A stretch of 64,000 nucleotides of DNA. It comes from Chrysomallon squamiferum. Taxonomy: Eukaryota > Mollusca > Gastropoda > Neomphalida > Peltospiridae. The stretch is from assembly GCA_012295275.1 (NCBI GenBank), contig CM022679.1:6425157-6489156 (forward strand). Reading direction: 5' to 3'. The notes beneath the pieces were generated by a model. The model was not told the origin of the DNA and searched no databases. It saw nothing but the letters and a program-made list of their open reading frames with translations. The translations under genes and the position numbers were made by a program. Positions 53,401 through 64,000 of this stretch are shown here, piece by piece. The stretch's first letter is position 1, and every line of letters begins with the position of its first letter.

Positions 53401-56041
53401 AAAAAAAAAAAAATCAAATAATAATAATCAAGAGCAGAGTTTACATATATTAGACAAACAGATCAACAAAAATAAATGTACCAGCTGCTGGCAGAATTAA
53501 ACTGGGTGTGGTCAAGGGTGTTTGGGTAAGTCCAACTCCAAGGGGTACAGTTGGAATTGTAGCCTGTGATTGGAAAAGAAATCATTTTGAAACAAGTTTT
53601 GTTGGCTAAAGGTTTATTAATTTTGCATACATGTGAAAATTGAAAAACAATAAATAATAATAATAATAAAAATTAAACATCATGTAATTCTAAAAGGTGA
53701 ACTCAGTGAATATAAGATTTGTAACAAGAATTTCAAGAATCTAACTTATTTTTAAATAAAAACAATTCAAAATATTTTATGCTGAAATTATAATTCATTT
53801 TTTATAATTACAGACATATTGAAAGATGGGACTTTTTTTCACCTGAGGAGTCTGTAAGCCAGGAACACCTTTTCCACCACCTTTAATCCTTTGTTCTAGT
53901 GACCTGCCATCACTGAGGTCATCATGTTCATTGAGTGCATTGCTAAACACATCCTCCACCCAGTGAGACCAATCAGAATTGGCACCTGAGACATCTGATG
54001 CCACTGACATTCGATCTCTTTTGTCCTTTCTTGATATTGCATATTCTGCAGTTCCTGGTTTTATCTTGCCAAGTGCTGGTTTTGCAGCAGATTTAACATA
54101 ACGAGAGTTCAGTTTAGTAGGTGACAATTCTCCATTTATTTCACTGTTAGCAACAATACCATTTGTAAAATATCTCAGATTAATCTTGTTGTTAGATAAA
54201 TCATGAAGTGCAGACTCAGTCTCCTGAAGTGTTGTAATGTTACCATTGGTTACAACACCATTTGTAACACCATTGGCTACTGGTGGTGTAGGTGCTCGTC
54301 GTTTGTTGTATCTGACATTCAGTTTGGTATCTGACAATCCAATGATGATATCAGTGGGTCGCTGGTTGAGAACACTGGTCATAGAAAATCTGAGAGTTTC
54401 ATCAAGTTCATTTTTGACAACATTTTTTCGAATCTGTGAATTTTTTCTTTCATCCCCTCTGGCTTGGGCTTGGTCATAAATATTTATTAGTTCGTCATCC
54501 AAACCACTGTTCTGTCTGTAAAAATCTGAAGGTTTTCCAGAATAAATTGGCTCTTTTCGTGTTGCCCTAGGCAAACTGCCAACAACAACCATGATACGTT
54601 CCTTGTCTGGGTTGTGTGGACTGAAATATAAAAAGAATCACAATCACAACAATGAACAATATTGTTGTGTCTACCTGTATGTATTATGTTTATTTGGCAT
54701 GCCTATGAATTTATACATCCTCTACAGCATTTATTAAGCATAATCTTCAGAACTCAGTCAATCACAGTTTATTATCAGTCAGAAATCTGAGTGATAATCT
54801 ATAAAACTAGATTAATATTTACAAATTTAAAGACTGCAGTCAATACAAATTTATAATTATTCACCAATCTGTTTGTGTATGTCGATGGCGACTGATTCTT
54901 TCTTGACTTTTGTCACATGACACCAAAAAGAAAGCTTTGCATGTTGGGAAGCCTGGAACTATTTCCATCTCACTTATAAGGTCAAGGACATAGTCATATC
55001 CCATCAATTCATAGTAGTCAAGATCTTCTTTGAGTACCACTGTCCAGCCATGGGCATTTTCAGACAAACCTCTGTGAAAATAATTAAAAAATAATAAAAA
55101 TTATAAAATAATAGTAATGACTTTTATAACAAATTATTCCAAATAAAATAAAAACTTAAGAAATTAAACCTTAGTAAGGCAGATAAATTTCATTTTTAAA
55201 ATGTCAGAGAGCAGGTTGAAAATTAATAATAATTAAGATATAATTGTACACCAAAACTAATGTTAAATATATTATGTGCACATGAATTTTGTTAATTTAA
55301 ATTATCTTCACATACACACTTTACACACCCCAAAACTAAATTCAGAGATACAAACCTTGATTTGAGAAGCTGAGAGGTAAACAGTTCTCCTGATGTCCAA
55401 GATTCAACATGCCCAATAAAGTTATGATCTGAGACACATTCAAAACAAAAAACAAAATTAATGTTCAATTAACAAATATCTGTTTACAGTGTATCCTTGA
55501 TAGTTTTATTTACCTAATAACCAGTCTTTGCTAATAATAAAGTATGATTTTAAAAAAAGGTTTCCTGAGAAAGAATGGAGACTGACTCATTCCCTTTTAC
55601 AATGTCAGTATTTACAGAGAACTATTAAATAATCTCTGTTTGAAACATAAGAAAGAACGAAGGTCAAAAAGTGGTTTGATTGATAAAAAGAATTAAGAAA
55701 TTAAGTTAAAGGAGAGATTATGTTTTGAGTTCTTACCATCAGGAAATTTGACTTCCAGTCCCATGCTGGCCTTTCTTTGATTTGCAACCCATTCTAACAG
55801 GCAGGGAGGATAAATTCTGCACAGTTGTGGTTCTATGTTAGCGCTCTGTAGAACTTTGTGCTGGCAAATGATTTTAAAGGCATTCAAACCTACATCAGAC
55901 ACATATCTGAAAAACAATTATTTTAATATTTTATAATCACATATATATTCATAATGTTTTGCAAAAATATGAAAATTAAGATTTCATGATTATTTTCAGA
56001 AATACATCTATCTATCTATCTATCTATCTATCTGTCTATCT

Positions 56042-56102
<61 letters not shown>

Positions 56103-57052
56103 AAAAAATGTATATATCAAAACAAAACCTAAACCTAAAATATTAATACATATTTATATTACCCAGTTTAATATGCGAATTATTCTACACAGAGAAAATG
56201 TCAAACTCACTTGAGAAGGTATTTGAAGAGAGTTGGACTTGCAGCAAAGCAGCTGAGACAGCAGGCCAAGAGAAGCCAGGCCCGCTCTGCATTCACCAGG
56301 TTTTGATTCTTCCACGTTTGGTTAACAAGCTGACACAGGATTTCATCCCTCAGTCCTTCATGCTGCAATCCCTGTTTGAAAACAGTATTAAAATATTAGA
56401 TTTTTAAACATGAAGTAATAAGGGTTTTGAAATCTAGCTTTGAAATATCAATTTCAATATGCCTAGATTGTTTTGTTGTAATTAGTTTTTAATAGTAGTT
56501 ATTATAGTAGTATAACATACTTAGTGCAGTTATATACTTATTTATTAACATTTTCATTATCATTATCATTAAATACAATAATACTAATAATTTTTTAAAA
56601 GATAAGTGACTACATAGATTGTTTTAATCCATATGTAACTTTGTGTACTCTTCACTGGTATTTTGTACCTTTCTGGCCAATAAATTGCTATGTATAAAAC
56701 TTTTGTTTTTGGTATTGGCTTTTTTATTCACATATTTTAAAACTAATGCAGCTTAGAGGAAAGATGAAATAATAATAGTTACCATTTGAACAATGTAGTC
56801 AGCCAAAACCTTTAGTCGTTTTTCACTCATATTTTGATCCATCATGAAACGCAGTATCTGACAAACACAGAACAAAAAATGTTATTTATTTATACTTTCA
56901 TGCTTTAAAAATACTAACTGCATATATAGAATTGTTTCTTTCTTTAAAGATAACTAAATTTGATTTGTAACTGATTTATTATGAAAAATATAAAGTTCTT
57001 GCAAAATGCTTTATTCAGATTATTTTTAAAATGTTTTATTGATGATAAATAA

Positions 57053-57084
<32 letters not shown>

Positions 57085-57285
57085 GTTTGCAGAACGATTG
57101 TAAAAATATCATCCAGATCTATAAGGATATGCATTTTCATATGAAAATGTATGCACAGTCATATAAAAATAACAACTATACAATCTTACCAGTTTGAAAG
57201 TGGAGATGGATCTATGAGTGAGTTCTTCTCCTTGTACAGATGTAAGAGGTGATCTGATTGGCTCAGCCTGAAATCCCCATGTTGG

Positions 57286-57329
<44 letters not shown>

Positions 57330-58645
57330 ATAAAAATAAGAATTACTTCAATATCAAACTTATTCAACATTTAAAATACTTTTATATTTTATATTTTAAG
57401 AATATATTTAGCCTCTATCCAAAAATCCAGCAAATCCAGAAATCTAGACACCTCCAGTCCCAGATAAAGGGTTCACTACCTGTACATGAAATATTGTAAA
57501 GAGCTTTCCTTTTATTATTATTATGCACAATCCACAACTATGTATTTTAAAGAAAGAAATCATTTCCTTGTTATTGTTATTATAAAAATTTCAGTCCATA
57601 TAGTATCTTGCTAAAACATTTTAATGGCATTTACTAATTTAATATTGCTATCATATATGATAGTAAATTGTGATTTTTAATCAATTTCATTGTCTGTCAA
57701 TTACCTTGAAATAAACACTGGTGTACTTGCTAAATGCATGAGAGTTGATGTCAATGGGTAGTCTGTAGTCCATGTCAATAGGTCGCAGGTCACTGCTCAC
57801 AGCAATTACTTGATCTGTAGAGTTAATCAGTCGGTACTCTGAAACCCAAAAGGTTAAAGTTGTTTACATTTTCAAAGATTTTCTGTGTTACTAAAACGTA
57901 TAGATTTAAAAAAAAAAAAAAAAAAAAAAAATTTGGGATTTATGTGTGTATGTGCACATTTGTCTTTTCGTATATTAAGTTATTTTCATTTGATCAGTTA
58001 TTAGATGATCAGAATAAAACTGATCTGACAGGAATAAAACATCTTTTATGCCTTCATATCAACAAGAATGCACAAGCCGTGGTAATTTGGTAAATCAGCT
58101 ATAAATACTGGCTGGAATAGGACATGGGCTGTCAATACATAAATCAGAACAGCTAAAAAGTACATGTTGTCAGCAGTTTTTCACATTACACTAAAATCAG
58201 AAACTAATTACTTACAGTGTTAATGTTTTCAGTGAAAGAATATATGTTGTTTGATGCTATTTCAACAGAATTATATATATATGTTTTTCATTTTATATTT
58301 AACATGATTAAATTTAAGACCTATGACTTAGTACAGTTTGAAAAACAAAATCCAATGTCACAACACCTTGGGTTTTTCTTAGAAGTTAATAGCTGGGGAC
58401 TGGAAACATACAGTAAACTTTAATACAAGGAACACAGGTTTCAGGTGGGCAGGGGTACACAGGGTTAGATCCTTTGACCAATCAAACATAACATATACAC
58501 TGTACCACTGAGAAACAGATTAAATAATATGCACTTTATGTATAAATACCACCACTGTAAAATTTAATACCAGGGTGATTGTAGTTTTGCTGTTATGTAC
58601 AGTGAATTTTGAAATTTAAAAGCAAATAAATAAAGAAAGAAATGC

Positions 58646-58683
<38 letters not shown>

Positions 58684-59874
58684 TTTGCACCATATAGGTG
58701 TTCTAAATGATATACAAAATTATTTAAATGTTTTAGAATGCTGATCACTAACCATCTAGTTTGTTGTATATGAAAGCCAGTTCTCCAGGAATTTCCAGAT
58801 TGGCCACACTGGCAGCTTCTCTGGCTGCTTTCTCCTGCAAATAAATAAATAAATATGTATAAAATAAATTGGTATATGCTTGTATGTACATATGTAAGGT
58901 GAGGATTGTGAGTGTGTATTCTTTCTGATTATATTAATTTTTATGTTTGTATATATGTGTGTGTGTGTGTGTTTATGTATGTAATGAGAGAGAGTCAGTG
59001 TATACAGGCTTACAGTTTTAAGAACAAGACTATTAATTTTTAAACAAATTGATCAAACCATGAATATGATAAGTATGTAACTGCACTAGGTATATTATAT
59101 TATTATAATAACTACTATTAAAAACTAATTACAATAAAATCAAAATATATATATATATTTCAAAGCTAGATTTCAAAACCCTTCTTACTTTATTTTCAAA
59201 AATCTGAACAACATAAAAAAGTAAGAATTTCCCTTCCATTAATTGGAAGCATTAATCAAGCACTAAGAATTAATTTTATTTATTTACTTATATAATTATT
59301 AACAAGTTTTAATAAAAGTGTTTTTATATTTAACATTAAAAATATTACAACTCACTCTTTGTTCTCTCTCCATTTTTTCACGTTCTTCCTGTTTTCGTCT
59401 AGCTAATTTCTCAGCCTCAATTTGCTGCCGCATTTCTTCTCTTGCCTGCAAAGTAGTTTAAATAATGTAATGTAATATTCATAAAGCCTGATTAATTCTG
59501 TTTTCTTTTAAAAACATTCATAATAATAATAATAATAGATAAAACAAACAAACAAATATAACACCACTGACTCAGAAATGGTCTAAGAACTGGATTTTAA
59601 AGTAAAACCTTTCTTAAAGAAAATTTAATTTAGTTTATTTATGCTAATGCAGATGCATTAGATGCAAAGGCCTAAATATATTTATACTATTCTTATTATA
59701 TTTAATATAGATGTATACATATTGTTTAAAATACATTCAGTATATTTACACATGTTAAATAATAATAATAAATAGATGGCAACACTTACAACCAGAAATC
59801 TGCGCCGCTGCATTCGCATGCGATGTTGAGCCTGAAGCAAGATGATGCCATGACGAAGTACTTGAAACTGCCGT
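36178..59874 (-). CDS. MYO15A: Unconventional myosin XV, tail half (5' end outside the window), 41 exons
   Basis: Forty-one exons were traced, from 59790-59874 (IQ motif) down to 36178-36276 (stop at 36178-36180). They sum to 6166 nt, giving 2054 residues in unbroken frame; exon coordinates are in the domain entries. Domain order is IQ, charged helix, MyTH4, long disordered linker, FERM-like, SH3, MyTH4, FERM, which is the class XV myosin layout (vertebrate MYO15A, fly Sisyphus/Myo10A). The motor and any N-terminal extension lie beyond the right edge. Class XV myosins carry cargo to tips of actin protrusions (stereocilia, filopodia) through the MyTH4-FERM tail. Numbering here counts from the first full codon of exon 59790-59874. 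The linker is unusual in its peptide repeats and Q/P-rich blocks. The symbol is by homology; orthology to MYO15A rather than MYO15B was not tested. Confidence 0.93.
42133..42192. repeat. (TAA)n microsatellite in a myosin intron
   Basis: About 19 TAA units lie just upstream (minus sense) of the exon 42052-42124 acceptor, ending in an ACAATG interruption. On the transcribed strand the run reads (TTA)n close to the 3' splice site. Confidence 0.95.
42881..42928. repeat. (ATT)n microsatellite in a myosin intron
   Basis: About 15 ATT units lie within the intron between exons 44108-44211 and 42692-42741. Confidence 0.9.
46530..46556 (-). CDS. MYO15A: Myosin XV 27-nt micro-exon
   Basis: The nine codons encode VHLARPPSR between TTTTAG and GTAAGT. 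Both neighbouring introns are phase 0, so the exon can be included or skipped without shifting the frame. It sits just after the SH3 domain and adds a basic, proline-containing peptide. Confidence 0.75.
47014..47651 (-). other. Myosin XV SH3 domain
   Basis: Exons 47537-47651 and 47014-47111 encode an SH3 fold (residues about 1410-1465): YVVATKDYV, then LLSFRTGDIIKLVE, GWLYGSLNGKVGLFPAEYVK and PL. The ALYDY-like start is degenerate (VVATKDY). The GWLYG and FPAEYVKP signatures are intact, so proline-ligand binding is plausible. Confidence 0.9.
47392..47476. repeat. Longest (AAT)n microsatellite of the window
   Basis: About 28 AAT units, with a few AAC variants near the right end, lie in the intron just 60 bp from exon 47537-47651. 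Open frames through it (poly-Asn, poly-Leu) are artefacts of the repeat. Confidence 0.95.
48125..49771 (-). other. Myosin XV first FERM-like region
   Basis: Exons are 49636-49771, 49250-49371, 48799-48914, 48374-48464 and 48125-48175 (residues about 1236-1407). The segment begins in the previous exon with NKTFFLMYHKVPWVLQIRKE. It continues with ALHLIYCQIVQDVYNNGCIR, DTAKEWPTYFCRLFPVA, KYFGVSHTGLRMVTREKSIV and LELHLKTKSVVFYTPHA. These resemble the F2 and F3 lobes of the first, atypical FERM of class XV myosins. Confidence 0.82.
48639..48767. repeat. (CA)n-rich tract in a myosin intron
   Basis: Two CA runs (48642-48690 and 48746-48765) are separated by CACATACAGACA-type degenerate units, close to the donor of exon 48799-48914. 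Frames reading THTHTH here are repeat artefacts. Confidence 0.9.
50347..54620 (-). other. Myosin XV disordered linker with peptide repeats, Q-rich and P-rich blocks
   Basis: Exons are 53843-54620, 53482-53563, 53039-53139, 51701-52678, 51080-51290 and 50347-50726 (residues about 392-1235). The linker holds three LSxxK-[LI]-N-x-RY repeats (487-496, 533-542, 557-566). A Q-rich block follows (exon 53039-53139 and the start of 51701-52678). Next are PPTPPPSPP and a run of nine prolines (near 51970-52007), then VRVGRVVWPPPVQ. Last are four Y-[AS]-T-x-[IL]-E repeats (1101-1107, 1153-1159, 1167-1173, 1181-1187). The 3' end of the last exon re-enters folded sequence (FFLMYHKVPWVLQIRKE), the start of the FERM-like region. 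Function of the linker is unknown. Confidence 0.85.
56006..56101. repeat. Compound (TCTA)n-(TG)n microsatellite
   Basis: About nine TCTA/TCTG units are followed by an almost pure (TG)n run of about 55 bp, about 110 bp from exon 56211-56371. Confidence 0.95.
57291..57327. repeat. 37-A homopolymer at a splice acceptor
   Basis: Directly adjoining the acceptor of myosin exon 57190-57288. On the transcribed strand it is an uninterrupted run of 37 T followed at once by AG, an extreme polypyrimidine tract. Confidence 0.95.
58646..58683. repeat. (TAA)n microsatellite in a myosin intron
   Basis: About 12 TAA units, 70 bp from exon 58753-58834. Confidence 0.9.
58753..59874 (-). other. Myosin XV IQ motif and charged helix
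   Basis: Exons are 59790-59874, 59356-59445 and 58753-58834. Residues 1-28 (RQFQVLRHGIILLQAQHRMR, then MQRRRFLV) contain an IQ-like light-chain-binding helix (LLQAQHRMRMQRR). Residues 29-65 (AREEMRQQIEAEKLARRKQE and on) are rich in E, R, K and Q and may form a single alpha-helix or short coiled coil that extends the lever arm. NLEIPGELAFIYNKL, as in other MyTH4 myosins, leads into the tail. Confidence 0.85.
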
Positions 59875-60774
59875 CTGTAACAATCAAAGACAAAATATAT
59901 TTCTTCGCTGAGAAAATACACAACACATAGAGTACATTATCAAAGAAAGAGGACAAAAATCCAAAAAGCCCCAGGCAAGACAATCTAGTCAAACCAGACA
60001 TTATAGGGAAAACATTCTAGGCTGCTGTTATTTAGAAAACAAATCCTCATAAACATTCTTTCAAATTACTGAGATACTGTAATAGACATAAACAGTATTA
60101 AACACAGATATACATACACATAGACATATACACACAGACACATGTACATATGTGCATTGTTTTAAATATTAAATATACACACATTCATACCAAGAACTTA
60201 TTTACCCAGTTGTGTGACTTGATAGAATGTGAAAGATAACCATCAGAGAGATATATTTGTTTTGACATATGAAAGCTAATTTACATTACAGATTCAAGTG
60301 CAAAAAGATAAACCAAGTAAGTGGTTCCTTGATAAAAGTTCTATTCCTACTAATAAAAATAAAAGGAATCATAAGCCTAGAAATTCTTAATTATTTAAGT
60401 AAATATCATATACATTGGTAAAATTGTCTTTGTTGAAAGGTGTCTGGATAACAGTTGCATATTAATGTTATTTTATTGAAAGGTGCCAGTTAATTATAGT
60501 TATTTCATCTACTGATTTGATATTAAATGATAATGAGATGTCAAAAAGTAGGTGCATATTAACAAAGATGAATTATTTACACATTTCAGAAATAATGTAA
60601 CATGCAACTAAATAAAAACAGGGATAATTATGACTCATTTCTTGTTTTGTAATGTGTTAAATCAAATAACAGCTCTATGATATGGATACTGTGTTAAACA
60701 GAGGTCACAATGTGTGTGTATATATAATATTGTTTTTGTTTTTAATTTATAATATTTTTTAGATGAAACTGTAA

Positions 60775-61000
60775 TTGAACAATTGCTTAACAACATCTAA
60801 TCATACGTAATATTAACAGTTATCTTGTGCAAGAAATACCCTGTAAAAATCATATGAAATATGAAATCCACAGCCATCCATCACTCAATGGGCAGTTCTT
60901 ATCAGCTAGCAGTAAAAAGGTCTTTATATGCACCTTCCCCCAGCTAGGAATACAATTCACTGGCTTTTCTTAAACAACTCACAGTGAGATGAGATGAGAT
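60775..61000 (+). mobile_element. Diverged dispersed repeat resembling a common mollusc repeat
   Basis: The string ATGGGCAGTTCTTATCAGCT is followed by AGCAGTAAAAAGGTCTTTAT, ATGCACCTTCCCCCAGCTAG and GAATACAATTCACTGGCTTT. In order and spacing this resembles a repeat I remember from mollusc genomes (ATGGGCTACTC, TTAGCAGCAAGGGATCTTTT, ATATGCACCATCCCACAGAC, AGGATAGTACATACCACGGC). It is many substitutions away from that form. The match is from memory only. Confidence 0.45.
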
Positions 61001-63857
61001 GAGAAATGGCAAACAGGCAGCCTGAGGACTGACCCTCTGACCCACAAAGACAAATGTGTCATTTAGAAATGTCTTACAATTATGTGTGAAGCATCATTTC
61101 AAACAATGAACTCAGTCAACAATTTTTTATATTTTTTATATTAATTCTTTAACTATGAACACATACATCAGGACAAATATTACTGTAGAAGTTAAAGGAT
61201 TTAAAAATGAAACAATGTACAGTTTTCTCATGGTCCTTTCTGTTTAGAGGGTAGTAAGAGAAGTAATGTTGTAAGAGAAGTACTTATAAAACTTTAACAG
61301 TTCACTCCATTTATTCAATGTCATTGTAGACTATGAATGCATATGTAATACCAGATAACATACTGTGGTTTAATTTGTTTCTTAGTTTGATATTTTTTTC
61401 ATTATACCAATAATAAACAGATTAAATAGATTAAAAACAAACAAACAAAAAATACAAAAAAAAAAAAACCCACCTGATTCAAACACACCACACTAATAAA
61501 GATATACACAATAAAACAGAAACAAGATAAATTACAAAAATAAAAAATGTCTAACTACATACATTTTTAATAGTGTAGTCTTATATTTTGTGACAAACAC
61601 ACACACTTCATTTAATAAGATTTAAAAAGATATTTCAAAGTGTCTTTGTATTTTACTCCCTTGAAAACATCTTTTTTTTCTTCCTCTTTTATCCTTGACT
61701 TTTTTTACTTGATACATATTATAAATAGATTACCAAGTTTTTTTCAAAATTTCTTTTGACTGTTATGTTAGAATACAAGCTAAACCTTCAAAACATACAA
61801 AGCTGTGTGTATTATAATAAATTGTATGTGTTAATAGTAGCACATAATAATAGCCCTTTGCTACCTTTAAGAAACACTCATACACACTTTTATACATGCA
61901 TTCAGACATACACATAAATATATTCACACACACACACATACACTTGCACAAAACATAAACTTATAGAAGCACAGATAAACACAGATAAACTGTTAGAAGC
62001 ATATCAATTTTCTATGTCAAACAGTTATTACCAGGCAACACTAAATAATAAACTTTACATGAATCATTTCAGTACAATTCAAAATATGTGTTAATGAAAA
62101 CCTATACCAACATTCACATGTGTGGCTCTTAAGCAAAGTAAACCAAATAAAATAACGAGATTTTCTAAAATTGTTAAATTAATGAAGTTACAGGCCAAGT
62201 GCTTAAACATAAAATTTATTTGATGTTTGTGGTATGAAGTTTTAAACCGATGGTTTCAGGGCAACAATCTAAACAGGCATTAAAGAAAATTTATTTGCAG
62301 TTTCACCCATCTTTCACTGTTTTATAGAATGAAAGTGATTTGTAAAGACTGAAACAGCAAGGTACACCTTTATTAAACCATAGCAAGGGTTTAAATCCTA
62401 AATCTTGATGCAAAATAAAATGTAGACTGTGACATAAAGTAATGGTGTTTAAAATACAGTAAAAATGTAATGAAGAGATACAAGATAAATAAATACATTA
62501 TGAGGGTTTGGTATTTAAGCTGTGTTATTATTACTATAGGCTACAAGGCTAAACCTTGATATTTCTTATTAAGATATTATGTAATTAAATTAAATTTCAA
62601 GGTCACAGACTAGAATCATATTTTATGTGTATTTTAAGTAGAGATATAAAACAGGGTTAGACAGTGATATCTTATGAAAACTAATTAGTGAATATATTTT
62701 TTATTAATCTGTATAATGTAATCCAAGCAATGAAAAGCCAATATACTTGAACTTTGTAAATTATATAAACATCAACCAATAAAAAGTAATAAAGTGCATA
62801 CTTAATCAAATTAGTGTGTTTAGATAAATAATTAAACTCCATGTTTTAATCTTTATTCTTGTTTTCTTGTTTTTCAAAGGTACTAAGTTAAATCTTACAA
62901 TATTTAATACTTCAAGGCTACATTATATTTAATTTAATTTCAGAAAATAACAAATAATTGTAATGAAAATCAATAAAATCAATAATTTATTATTATTTTA
63001 TTTTTTGAAAAAGGTTTATATAAATGCAAATTGACTTCAGTGAATTTTACTAACATATTTAACTATTAAGTAATTTGTGAACTCAATACAGATGTAATAA
63101 ACAGATACATACATTTAATAATGTATTCAGATGTTGTCTTAGTCTTCTAAAGCTGGAAGCCTCCAGGCATAATATCCACCCAAAATAATTTAGCTTTACA
63201 AAGTTAACCACAGGGTAAATTCAGATAACAGAACAGACATACTAAAACTAACTTATAATATGTGCAGGTAGAAATACTATTGAGAGCAACTGAGGTAGCA
63301 AGCAAGACACAAAAGCTCAGCATACAAGTGTGATATATAATAGTGGCATATAAAGTTTCATATTTTCTGATGCATATAGTATGTTACTTCCTAGTTGAGC
63401 AAGTTGAAATATAAACAAGTTCATACTATTGACACCTTTAGCCATTCAACAGTACTCATTTCATAAGTTTATAAATTACTGGCTTATTATCAAGATGAGT
63501 AACTTAAAATTGTTAGCTAGCTTTTGCATAAAAATTAAGAAAATACATACATTTTTTTTTACTTAGTTGGTTGTAATGTGTTTGTATAGAGGAAGATAAA
63601 TTGCAAGAGTAGGTTCAGACTGTGTGGAATGCAAATGAGTTTCATCTTCTCTTGAAATCTGGGTACCTTAATCATTGGCTGTTACATGTAACATATTTGT
63701 TACAGCTGTTCAGCATCAGTGAAGAAAATGGTGGATATTAGATGGCAGTTAATTATAGTAGTGCATATTTTACTAAAAGTTTAGGCATATTCCAATTAAA
63801 AGTATGTCTGCTTTTCTTGCACATGTACCAATCACAAAAACTAAACTTACATAATGA

Positions 63858-63961
63858 AGGATTTTCTCATTTTAACTAGGCTTTGTATATTTTTTATATG
63901 TTTTTTAATAGGATTTTCTCATTTTAACTAGGCTTTGTATATTTTTTATATGTTTTTTAAT
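63858..63961. repeat. Perfect 52-bp tandem duplication
   Basis: Units 63858-63909 and 63910-63961 are identical base for base, beginning AGGATTTTCTCATTTTAACT. The lack of any difference suggests a recent duplication, or an assembly artefact. Confidence 0.95.
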
Positions 63962-64000
63962 ATTAAGTCTTTATAACATAATTTAATTATGATCTAAAAT

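Larger units (their letters stand above)
54865..57838 (-). other. Myosin XV first MyTH4 domain and following segment
   Basis: Exons are 57705-57838, 57190-57288, 56783-56857, 56211-56371, 55737-55906, 55356-55428 and 54865-55071 (residues about 86-391). MyTH4 hallmarks are FSKYTSVYF, LRDEILCQLVNQTWKNQNLV and NAERAWLLLACCLSCFAASP. Then come PPCLLEWVANQRKASMGLEV, GHVESWTSGELFTSQLL and AHGWTVVLKED-YYELMGYDYVLDLI, a first-FERM-lobe-like stretch typical of class VII/XV tails. MyTH4 domains bind microtubules or cargo next to FERM. Confidence 0.88.
59875..64000. other. Myosin XV intron (over 4.1 kb), no exon found
   Basis: Exon 59790-59874 needs two bases from an upstream exon. No candidate exon with motor or IQ sequence was found from 59875 to the window end, so this is at least 4.1 kb of intron, longer than any other intron of the gene seen here. 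It contains a SINE-like repeat (about 60775-61000), a (TGAGA)n run near 60983, CA-rich stretches near 61925 and a 52-bp tandem duplication at the right end. Confidence 0.65.

Noticed and set aside
1-64000. CRISPR arrays, bacterial operons, phage or plasmid features
   Set aside because: Introns, polyadenylation signals and animal gene families show this is a nuclear animal genome. The regularly spaced repeats are microsatellites.
1-64000. tRNA or rRNA genes
   Set aside because: None was noticed on reading either strand. A covariance-model scan would be decisive, and I could not run one.

Overview
The window is nuclear DNA from an animal, most likely an invertebrate and probably a mollusc. It is strongly AT-rich and full of A/T homopolymers and (TAA)n, (TAAA)n, (CA)n and (TCTA)n microsatellites. 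Genes are split into many short exons by GT-AG introns of roughly 0.1 to 2 kb. The mollusc guess rests on a degraded dispersed repeat near 60.8-61.0 kb that resembles, from memory and not from a search, a repeat common in mollusc genomes.

Five protein-coding genes could be rebuilt exon by exon with reading phase agreeing across every junction. From left to right they are: TM9SF3 (minus, 5546-12314, 15 coding exons, 582 aa), NRBF2 (minus, 16689-18173, 3 coding exons, 255 aa), ANKRD54 (minus, 20529-24738, 8 coding exons, 280 aa), ALG1 (plus, 25114-31322, 13 coding exons, 462 aa) and the tail of an unconventional myosin XV (minus, 36178-59874, 41 exons, 2054 aa; the motor domain lies beyond the right edge). 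ANKRD54 and ALG1 are head to head across 375 bp. ALG1 and the myosin converge tail to tail across about 4.9 kb.

The genes do not form one pathway. TM9SF3 is an endomembrane multispanning protein, NRBF2 an accessory subunit of the autophagy PI3-kinase complex, ANKRD54 an ankyrin adaptor, ALG1 the first mannosyltransferase of N-glycan assembly, and myosin XV an actin-protrusion motor. A CCGGAAGTAG (ETS-type) site occurs in both the NRBF2 and the ANKRD54/ALG1 promoter regions.

Non-genic stretches: 1-5545 (TM9SF3 3' flank, with a diverged duplicated repeat at 30-1610), 12315-16688 (intergenic, with one CpG-containing promoter-like patch and one unplaced possible exon), 18174-20528 (NRBF2 promoter and a Tigger/pogo-like non-autonomous element), 31323-36177 (convergent 3' flanks) and 59875-64000 (myosin intron with a SINE-like repeat and a 52-bp tandem duplication).

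The most unusual material is the disordered linker of the myosin tail. It holds two families of short, apparently lineage-specific peptide repeats and a Q-rich then P-rich segment. No wholly new multi-gene system was seen.
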